NCBI GenBank assembly: GCA_002068205.1
Contig: MVZB01000180.1
Location: 1 to 6,996 of the forward strand
Length of the DNA: 6,996 nucleotides
Direction of reading: 5' to 3'
Source of the DNA: a candidate division BRC1 bacterium ADurb.BinA292
GTDB lineage: Bacteria > Sumerlaeota > Sumerlaeia > MVZB01
Below the pieces are notes generated by a model. The model had not been told where the DNA came from. It worked only from the letters and a program-made list of their open reading frames with translations, and searched no databases. Position numbers and translations under genes: made by a program. Of the stretch, positions 1-6,200 are shown in pieces; the first letter of the stretch is position 1; each line of letters opens with the position of its first letter.

Positions 1-507
1 GTGGCGGCGGGGACGGCGGCGTTCGGGCTGGCATTGCTGCGCAGCTGGTCGGGATCGCCCGCGCCCGCGCCCGCCCCGCAGTGGACGGTTCCACCCAACA
101 CGCTGGTGGTGGTGGGGACGAAATCACCCTCGGGCCGGGCGCTGATCGAGGACTTCGGGCAAACCGGCCGCCGCGCCGCACCGGCGAGTGAAGGGGTCCA
201 GACCGCCGCGCCACGCATCCTGCACTCGCCCGCGGAAGACGCCTCACCCGAAGCGGTGCTGGCGAAACTCGTCCGGCGGACCGAGGAGGCCGTCAGCCGC
301 CGGCGACCGGATCTGCTGATCATCCTCGGCGGCGAGACGGCGCTGGCGATCATCCGCGCGCTCCGGCTCGACTGGGCCCGGCCGGTCGCCTACCGCGACG
401 GCCTGGGCTGGATCGAAGCGCGGCATGAGGGCCGGCCGCTGCCGATCTGGCTGATGCCGGGCGCCTACTATCGCCGCGGGCTGTGGCGGGAGCTTGCCAC
501 GCGCTGA
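1..507 (+). CDS. C-terminal part of a DUF1537/OtnK-like four-carbon acid sugar kinase (5' truncated by window edge)
   Basis: This open frame runs in from the left edge and ends at TGA 505-507. The GTG at position 1 is simply where the window starts, not a supported start. The visible 168 residues resemble the nucleotide-binding C-terminal domain of the four-carbon acid sugar kinase family. After a Pro/Ala-rich linker (about residues 19-33) comes a strand-plus-helix TLVVVGTKSPSGRALIE, like the family's 'VVGS.S..T..QI' segment. Next is LLIILGGETALAIIRALRL, carrying the GGET nucleotide-binding motif at residues 110-113. A tail PLPIWLMPGAYYRRGLW corresponds to the usual 'LKSGNFG' end. Family members are about 400-430 aa, so some 250 residues (the substrate-binding half) should lie upstream. 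Known members phosphorylate four-carbon sugar acids such as threonate or erythronate in the cytoplasm; the substrate here is unknown. The canonical terminal Gly-Asn-Phe-Gly is altered to PGAYY, so a divergent subfamily is possible. It converges on the next gene. Confidence 0.6.
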   Translation: MAAGTAAFGLALLRSWSGSPAPAPAPQWTVPPNTLVVVGTKSPSGRALIEDFGQTGRRAAPASEGVQTAAPRILHSPAEDASPEAVLAKLVRRTEEAVSRRRPDLLIILGGETALAIIRALRLDWARPVAYRDGLGWIEARHEGRPLPIWLMPGAYYRRGLWRELATR

Positions 508-729
508 ATACTTGTCACGGGCCGGATTCAGACCTGTTCCGGCCAGCCCTTGCAGGGGTTTGGTTCGTCGGGGCGGCGACGCATGGTTCCGGCCCACGGC
601 CGTCACCCGCGCTCTATTCCGGCCGTCCGCCCCGCGGACTGACCGAGCAACAAGTCGAATCGCCTGCACTGAACCTGGATTCCTGAAGCAGCTTGCGATA
701 TGGGGAATGCCGCGCGCTGAGCTTCGGGC
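508..729. other. Convergent intergenic spacer
   Basis: This 222-bp spacer lies between the stop of the plus-strand kinase fragment and the stop of the minus-strand propeller gene. Short open frames cross it on both strands, but none has a ribosome binding site, a recognisable protein or coding-like composition. It contains a perfect 6-bp hairpin at 625-639 and three copies of the octamer TTCCGGCC at 537, 587 and 617. No T-tract terminator is visible for either flanking gene. Confidence 0.6.
625..639. terminator. GC-rich hairpin between convergent genes, possible terminator stem
   Basis: The sequence GTCCGC-CCC-GCGGAC forms a perfect 6-bp stem with a 3-nt loop. It lies about 118 nt after the kinase stop and about 90 nt after the minus-strand gene's stop, where a bidirectional transcript end would be useful. 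No U-run follows on either strand, so it does not meet the usual intrinsic terminator pattern, and such stems arise by chance in GC-rich DNA. Confidence 0.25.
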
Positions 730-2697
730 CTACTGATATCCGCCCCATCTGCGAGCGACGGTATTTTTCAGCACCTGCGAAGCTTTGAACTTCGACACCT
801 CGATGTAATCGCGCGTGCGGCTGTAGGCGGCATAGAGATAGCCGTCGTGATACAGCAGGGCCGGGTATTCGTAGCCGGGCCGATCCTCGCTCTTGCACTG
901 TGAATACCAGATCGGCTGGATCTGCTCCCAGCGGACCAGGTAGTTCTGGTCGAAGATCCAGCCGTCGGCGCTGATGCCGAGAACGAGTTGCATCCGGCTG
1001 CCGGGAATGGGTCCGCCGAGGTAGAAGATGCGGCCGTCGGGGAGCGTGCCGAAGTGCTTGTTACCGGGGTTGTCGGTGAAGAAGGGCTGCTGTCTGAGCT
1101 TGCTCCACGTCTGGCCGCCGTCGTTGCTGAAGGCATGCCACACGAACGTGCCAAACCGAACGGTGTAGTGGAGGACGCCGTCGGGGCCTTCCCAGCCGTT
1201 GGGCTCGCCGACGTCGGGACAGTCGCTCGTGTCGATCCAGCCGCCAGTCCAGCCGGTCAGACCGGAGGGATCGTCGGTGATGGGAGTGCAAAGCTGTTTG
1301 CCGTTCTGAAAGACGCCCTCCATGGCGGCCGCCATCAGCCGACCATCGCTGAGGGGGATGAAGCTCTTGTTGCTGGCGGAACCCCGGACGCGGAGTCCAT
1401 CCTCGCGCTCGAGCCGGTCGAGTTCGGTCGGCGCGATTTCGTGCCAGGTTTCGCCGTCGTCGGTCCACCAGATGCGGCCGACCCAGTCGCGTCCGCGGGC
1501 GCTGACGGTCCATGACAGCGACCAGAGATAGAGCTTGTCGGGGGTGGCGTTCCAGCCGCGGGGGGCGGCATTAACCGTCAACGGGCTCTGTTGCGACAGG
1601 CCGAAACGGTCGCGCATGTATTGCGCGTAGATCGGATCGCCGCCCGAAGCGACGCCGGCGTTAATCGGATCGGTCCAGGATTCACCATCCGGCGACGAGG
1701 CAATCCACGCCTCGTAGGGGTCGGTGCACTCGCTCTGGGGCGTGGCCGTCCAAGCCATGTAGAACCTGCCGCGCCAATGTGTGAGCAGCGCGTTGTGGTG
1801 GTAGGTATAGTCGGCGGCGCCGGCGGGCAGATGCACGGTGTGGCGGGTGCTCTCGATGCGGGGGAGGTCCATGATGTTGGTCGGCAGCAGGAGGGCGATC
1901 TCGTCGTCGGGGACGTCGGGCGGGGGGGTCGGCACCGGCGTGGCGATCGGTCGCGGGTCGCGGATGGGCGGAGGCCAGTCGTCGCCGATCTCAAAATTGT
2001 CGAAGAGGGCGATGAAGGAGGTCAGGCCGTTGTCGAGCAGAAGGCCGGGGATGGTGGGCGGGGATTCGCCGGCGCCGGTGCTTCCGCTGAAGTTGATCGT
2101 GGCGATGAGCTGGAGGGGCTGGCCGGTCGGGGCCTGATACAGCTCGAATCGCGTGGCGTCGGCGCGGCGAATGGCCAAGGTGAACCACTTACCGTTGGCA
2201 TAGCCGGCAATCGGGCCGGTGGCGTCGCCGAATTCCGCGCCGCCGGCGCCATAGGCGTGGGCGCGCCCCAGCCCATCCTGGCGCAGCCCCCACAGCAGCG
2301 TGTTGGCGCGGTCGATGCCCCCTTTGGCCGGGGCATTGCGGCCGAGGCTGGACGCCAGCGCAAGGCCGGCGCGGATGTTGATCGATTGGGGGCCGTTGGT
2401 GACCGCGACATCGAGTTGGACCCAGTTGCCCACCGGCAGCGACACGTCGTCGCGCAGCACGAGCGTCGTCTGGCTTCCGCTGCCGTCGTTGAAGTAGTCG
2501 ACGACCAGATGCTCGGCGTCGAGCGCTTGATCGAAGGTGATGGTGTCGAGCAAGCCGCTGTTCTGAATGATGTTGTCCGGCCGCCAGTGGCCGTCGGCAT
2601 TCCAGACGGCGCCGTCAAAGTCATCGATCATCAAGGCCGTGGCCCCTGAGCAGACCAGCAGCAGGAGGATGGCGCAAGCCAGTAGCCGTTTGCGCAT
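730..2697 (-). CDS. Secreted sialidase-fold (BNR/Asp-box) beta-propeller protein with N-terminal beta-sandwich-like domain
   Basis: A 655-aa exported protein. I chose the ATG at 2695-2697 because AAGGAG lies 7 nt upstream and a textbook signal peptide follows (MRKR, then a Leu/Ala-rich core, probable cleavage after ATA near residue 21). A further upstream ATG at 2778 would add 27 residues but lacks a ribosome site and sits in promoter-like DNA. Residues about 22-238 look like a concanavalin-type sandwich (begins IDDFDG, ends LFDNFEIGDD). A proline-rich linker occupies about 241-266. Residues about 280-643 form a sialidase-like six-bladed propeller with Asp-box-like motifs at 334-341 (degenerate), 411-418 (WTDDGETW) and 524-531 (SNDGGQTW, the best match). 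Conserved elements include YHHN (299-302), HYTVRFG (about 510-516) and PGYEYPALLYHDGYLY near the end. The propeller is paralogous to both propellers of the divergent gene. A classical sialidase RIP motif is not evident, so hydrolase activity is unproven; glycan binding or another exo-glycosidase activity is possible. Confidence 0.85.
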   Translation of the reverse strand: MRKRLLACAILLLLVCSGATALMIDDFDGAVWNADGHWRPDNIIQNSGLLDTITFDQALDAEHLVVDYFNDGSGSQTTLVLRDDVSLPVGNWVQLDVAVTNGPQSINIRAGLALASSLGRNAPAKGGIDRANTLLWGLRQDGLGRAHAYGAGGAEFGDATGPIAGYANGKWFTLAIRRADATRFELYQAPTGQPLQLIATINFSGSTGAGESPPTIPGLLLDNGLTSFIALFDNFEIGDDWPPPIRDPRPIATPVPTPPPDVPDDEIALLLPTNIMDLPRIESTRHTVHLPAGAADYTYHHNALLTHWRGRFYMAWTATPQSECTDPYEAWIASSPDGESWTDPINAGVASGGDPIYAQYMRDRFGLSQQSPLTVNAAPRGWNATPDKLYLWSLSWTVSARGRDWVGRIWWTDDGETWHEIAPTELDRLEREDGLRVRGSASNKSFIPLSDGRLMAAAMEGVFQNGKQLCTPITDDPSGLTGWTGGWIDTSDCPDVGEPNGWEGPDGVLHYTVRFGTFVWHAFSNDGGQTWSKLRQQPFFTDNPGNKHFGTLPDGRIFYLGGPIPGSRMQLVLGISADGWIFDQNYLVRWEQIQPIWYSQCKSEDRPGYEYPALLYHDGYLYAAYSRTRDYIEVSKFKASQVLKNTVARRWGGYQ

Positions 2698-2704
2698 CGG
2701 AGAG

Positions 2705-2710
2705 CTCCTT
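2705..2710 (-). promoter_or_regulatory. Ribosome binding site AAGGAG deciding the start of the minus-strand propeller gene
   Basis: Read on the minus strand, AAGGAG is followed by 7 nt and then ATG at 2697-2695. The spacing is optimal and selects the start that opens directly into the signal peptide, excluding the longer frame from 2778. Confidence 0.8.
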
Positions 2711-2768
2711 GGGTTTGATGGTCGATGGAACGGCGATGGGGTTCGACGGAGAGCACCGATGCCACCAG

Positions 2769-2795
2769 AGTATGTCATATGATATATGGCGTCAA
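2769..2795 (-). promoter_or_regulatory. Candidate sigma70-type promoter for the minus-strand propeller gene
   Basis: On the minus strand, TTGACG (2795-2790) matches the -35 consensus at five of six bases. Possible -10 elements are CATACT (2774-2769, 15-bp spacer, 4/6) or TACTCT (2772-2767, 17-bp spacer, 3/6). Transcription would start near 2760, leaving a leader of about 60 nt before the ATG at 2697. The spacer is an AT-rich island that contains a dyad. The -10 is weak and the host's promoter consensus is unknown. Confidence 0.35.
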
Positions 2796-2809
2796 GCCGA
2801 TCACATCGG
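2776..2809. promoter_or_regulatory. Two small dyads centred 21 bp apart, possible operator pair
   Basis: CATAT-GAT-ATATG (2776-2788) lies in the spacer of the candidate minus-strand promoter. CCGAT-CAC-ATCGG (2797-2809) lies immediately upstream of its -35 box. Both have perfect 5-bp arms and 3-bp spacers, and their centres (2782 and 2803) are two helical turns apart. The arms are unrelated in sequence, so one regulator binding both is doubtful, and about one dyad of this size per kilobase is expected by chance. Confidence 0.25.
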
Positions 2810-2876
2810 AGGTAAGGCCGTGGGAGAGAGGAAAGCGCGCCGCGGCGGGCGGAGCACCTAACGGAACATTAATCGC

Positions 2877-2900
2877 ACGCGGAGACACGGAGACGCGGAG
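2877..2900. repeat. Three tandem copies of an 8-bp repeat (ACGCGGAG type)
   Basis: Three adjacent 8-mers occupy 2877-2884, 2885-2892 and 2893-2900. The outer copies are ACGCGGAG and the middle one is ACACGGAG (one substitution). Similar purine-rich 'acgcggag/acacagag' tracts are familiar from intergenic DNA of several environmental bacterial lineages; that is from general knowledge and not checked here. The tract lies between the two divergent promoters. Its function is unknown. Confidence 0.75.
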
Positions 2901-2950
2901 CAACCGGAATCGGGATCGAAAAGAGAGAAGTTCAGAGTAACGTCATCTTT

Positions 2951-2960
2951 ATCGGCCGAT
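2951..2960. promoter_or_regulatory. Perfect 10-bp palindrome ATCGGCCGAT upstream of the plus-strand promoter
   Basis: ATCGGCCGAT is identical to its reverse complement and lies 24 bp before the candidate -35 box at 2985. The position would suit a regulator site. It has no spacer and no second copy nearby, so the assignment as an operator is weak. Confidence 0.2.
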
Positions 2961-2984
2961 CTGCCGCATAATGTCTGATCTTTG

Positions 2985-3013
2985 TTGACCGCGCCGTTTT
3001 AACCCTGCATAAC
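2985..3013 (+). promoter_or_regulatory. Candidate sigma70-type promoter for the giant propeller gene
   Basis: TTGACC (2985-2990, 5/6 of the -35 consensus) is separated by exactly 17 bp from CATAAC (3008-3013, 4/6 of the -10 consensus) in a locally AT-rich stretch. Transcription from about 3020 would give a leader of roughly 185 nt before the ATG at 3206, long enough to hold a regulatory structure, although I see no known riboswitch in it. Confidence 0.4.
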
Positions 3014-3187
3014 GCTCTCGGAATGTAAGATCGCTCGAATCGTCGAACTTGATCTCCATTTGACCACGTTCAGGGAGATTTCCGGGGAACCGAGTCCCGC
3101 GTCAGGTTCAAAGCGAACCAACACCCGGCGGGCGTCCCCATGCGTGAGGACGAGCCCGTCCGCGCCGTTCCGCGCGATCGAAAACTC

Positions 3188-3202
3188 AAGGAAGTTGCGA
3201 GG
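3188..3202 (+). promoter_or_regulatory. Weak ribosome binding region of the giant propeller gene
   Basis: AAGGA at 3188-3192 lies 13 nt before the ATG at 3206, longer than ideal, and GAGG at 3199-3202 lies only 3 nt before it. Neither is optimal, but the alternative in-frame ATG at 3140 has no purine-rich site at all and would place 22 charged residues before the signal peptide. Confidence 0.4.
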
Positions 3203-3205
3203 CTG

Positions 3206-6200
3206 ATGAAACCTTTTCTGACGGCCCTGATTGGTTACTGCGTCGCCGCGAGCGTGGCGTTCGCCGACGAACCCGTCCAACTGCAATGGCTGCTCAACTT
3301 TGACGGGGCGGGAGCCGATGCCGCCGCCAAATATTACGAGCCCGATCCGACGGTTGGCGAACGCCCCCCGAACATGATTCAGCCGGGCGACCTGATCCCG
3401 GATCCGCGGGTCCGGCCGTACTACGGCAGCTGGGATTCGGGCGGAATTCACATCCTCAACAACAGCGGCAAGCTCGGATTCGTCACGCTGGCCGATGGCC
3501 GGAAGGTGCTGGAGCTGTCGGGCGCGGAAGAGGCGGGCGACGGGCTCGTGTTTGAGCATTTTTTGGAGGGGCAACCCTCGCGCGTCCTGGAGGCGATTGT
3601 CTCGGTCGGTGAGGCCCCGCGGGAACAGCTCGCCCGGATTATCAGTTCCAACGACTGGCGCATGCGCCCCCCGGGGCAGATTGTTGCCCTGGGGATCGAC
3701 CAGCTGGGTCATGCGGCCGTTGAACTGCGCGCGCCCAACGCCTTCGACTTCTATCCCGTAGCCGAGGAACTGGATTCGATGCACCGCTTCGTGCGCGACA
3801 CGCGGAGCATTGCGGCCGACGGCCAGTTTCACCACGTTGCCGTCGTCTACGACCACGTTCAACAAACCATCTATCTGTATGTGGATGGCAAGCTCGCGCG
3901 CGCGACGCCGATGCAGGGGGACGATCATGAATTCGCCATGTATCGCGCGATCGGCCTGTCGGGCGACGCGATGACGGGACGGCCGATCCACGGGTTTTCC
4001 GGCCGGATAGATGCGGTGGCCGAATCGACGTTCGAAGGGCCGTTCAAAACCGAATACTTTCAATTGACGGATGTCCGGGACACCGACCCCGCCCCCGCCG
4101 CGTTCCGCGCGATCGAGCTGGACGTTCCGCTCCGGGTGGAAGAGCTCGACCGCGTGCCCAACCGGCGGACGATCGTTCATGAACCAGCGGGCTGGGACGA
4201 GCCGACATACCACCATGGGCCGTTGATCGCGTTTTTCAAGGGGCGCTGCTACGTCGCCTGGCATGCCGCCGACCGCACCGAACTGGATCCGGCCACGGGG
4301 ATGATCGCATCCTCATCCGATCTCGAGCAGTGGTCGGCGCCCAGCCACCTGCCCGGCCTGCCGCGCAACCTGTTCGTGCAGGACGACGCGCTCTATCTCT
4401 GGGATGCCGAGGGCGGGATCCACGTGACACGCGACGGCGAGAGCTGGGAGACGCCCGCGGAGCGCCGCCATCGGTTTGCCGGGGACATCGCGGCGGTGGG
4501 CTACCGGACGGACCTCGGGGGCCATGAGCCGTTGACCGATCCGGACACCGATGCGCCGGTCGATCCGTCGTCGTATCTGGACGCGCGGGCGATGGAACGC
4601 GGCGCCGGGCATCCCTTCGTGCAATTGCCGGACGGGCGCTGGCTGGCGCCGGTCAGCGTGCGGAGTTCGGGGTCCGCCGCCGACGACCAGGGGGCTTGGC
4701 TCTGTGCGCCGGTCTCCGCCAGTCCGATCGACCCCGCGAGTTGGACGGGCGGGCTGATCGATTGTTCGGAATCCCCGTTGCCGGGCGACGCCGCGGGCTG
4801 GTTGGGGCCCGATGGGGTTCTGCATTACGTCTCGCGCTGCGGACCGCGCCTCTGGCATGCCTCGAGCGCGGACGGCGGGGCAAGCTGGACCCCGCTGCTG
4901 CCGCAACCGGATTTCCCCGACGCCCCGAGCTACAAGGTATTCGGCGCGCTGCCGGATGGAGCGACGTTCTACGTGGGGAACCCATATCCGGCCAGCCGGT
5001 CGCAACTGGTCCTGTCGCTGAGCGCGGATGGCTGGCGGTTCGACGACAGCTACCTTGTCCGCTGGGAGCGGGTAGCGCCCCGCTTCCCGTCGCCGTACAA
5101 GAACTTCCAGCCCGGGTATGAAGGGGTCTCCGCGGCGGTCCATGACGGGAAGCTGTATGTGGTCTACAGCGTCTGCCGAGAGCGAATCGAGGTTGCGGTC
5201 ATCGAACTGGACGCGCTGACGCGGACGGACGAGGCGGGGCGGCCGCGCCTGGCGGGGGCCCCTGGGCCGCACCCGGGGCTTTCCGCTCCGCCTGAGAGCG
5301 AAGATGAAGGCGCCGCGGTGGATGCCGAACCGGATGGCGTCCGGCCAGAGTGGCTGCTCAATTTTGAGGAAGGAAGTCTGAGCGCGGATGGCCGCTATCT
5401 GCCGAGTCAGGCCGCGGGGGAGATCGCGCCGCAAGGCGACGGGATCGCAGCCGTGAACCAGAGTGGGCAACTGAAGCTGCTGCGCAGCGAAGGGCGGGGC
5501 GTGCTTCAAGTTGCATCGCGGGATGGATCGGGGGATGGGCTGCTCTTCGAGCACCGGGTTGAGGGGCGCGCCTCGCGGGTGCTGGAGGCGATCGTCCGGC
5601 CCACCGCCCCCCAGGCGTCGGAGGCCCGATTGATCAGCCTGAATGACTGGGACGATCGGCCGCCGGGACAGATCCGCTTTTTCGGCATCGGTGCGTTCGG
5701 CGGCGCGGCGGGAGCGGTGTATCAACTGCCCTACGCGCGGATTGAACCGACCATCGGGCCGTTCCGTCCGCGTTCGGGCCCGGGGCACTACTACCTGCGC
5801 GGGGCGGACCTGGTCGAACCCGGCGAGGAATTCCATCATCTGGCGCTGGTCCATGAAGCCGACCGCGAGGCGCTTTATATCTACGTGGACGGGAAGCTCT
5901 CCAAGAGCCTCCATTTTGCGGCCGCGGCGAACGAATTCCCGATCTTTCGCGGGATCGGTTTAAGCGTGCGTGCCCAGTACGGCGGGCAAGGGATGGGGTT
6001 TGATGGATTGATCGATGCCGTCGCCGAGTCGTCGTTCACCGGGGAATTCAGAACCTCCTATTTTCAGCTCCTGGAAGGGGGCGATGAGCGTCCCGAGGCG
6101 CCGGCCGTTGACCGCAAGCTGACGCTCAACGTTCCTTACCAGTTGGCCACCCATCCCGATGACGATGGAAGCCATGTTTCATTCTTCAGGGCGGCGAAAT

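Larger units (their letters stand above)
2698..3205. other. Divergent intergenic region (508 bp)
   Basis: No gene is supported here. A short plus-strand open frame at 2725-2940 translates into charged low-complexity residues from the repeat tract and is not credible. The region holds the ribosome site and candidate promoter of the minus-strand gene, two small dyads (2776-2788 and 2797-2809), three tandem 8-bp repeats (2877-2900), a 10-bp palindrome (2951-2960) and a candidate promoter for the plus-strand gene (2985-3013). The part around 2930-3060 is visibly more AT-rich than the coding DNA, which suits a promoter region. From 3053 the frame of the downstream gene is open without a stop, but the export signal supports starting at 3206. 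Confidence 0.6.

Noticed and set aside
483..736. Short plus-strand open frames in the convergent spacer
   Set aside because: They overlap the end of the kinase fragment, lack ribosome sites and resemble no protein.
1591..2649. Plus-strand open frame of 352 codons
   Set aside because: It is antisense to the N-terminal two thirds of the minus-strand propeller gene, Gly/Val/Arg-rich, without signal or domain. It is a shadow of a well-supported gene.
2643..2697. Possible lipoprotein signal in the minus-strand protein (Cys in LLLLVCSG)
   Set aside because: The residue before the Cys is Val, not Gly/Ala/Ser, so the lipobox is not met. Ordinary signal peptidase I cleavage after ATA fits better.
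2698..2778. Upstream ATG extending the minus-strand propeller protein by 27 residues
   Set aside because: The extension is Ser/Pro/Arg-rich, has no ribosome site and lies across the candidate promoter. AAGGAG and the signal peptide fix the start at 2697.
2725..2940. Small plus-strand open frame in the divergent spacer
   Set aside because: It overlaps the promoter area and the 8-bp repeat tract. Its product is charged low-complexity sequence with no ribosome site.
2999..4264. Minus-strand open frame of 421 codons
   Set aside because: It is antisense to the signal peptide, LamG domain and first blade of the giant gene. The stretch over 2999-3205 reads more protein-like than most shadows, but no family is recognisable and no start signal is present.
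4313..5914. Minus-strand open frame of 533 codons
   Set aside because: It lies wholly inside the plus-strand giant gene. Its translation is Arg/Pro-rich without recognisable domains and there is no ribosome site. It is a GC-rich shadow; the plus frame shows LamG and propeller motifs throughout.
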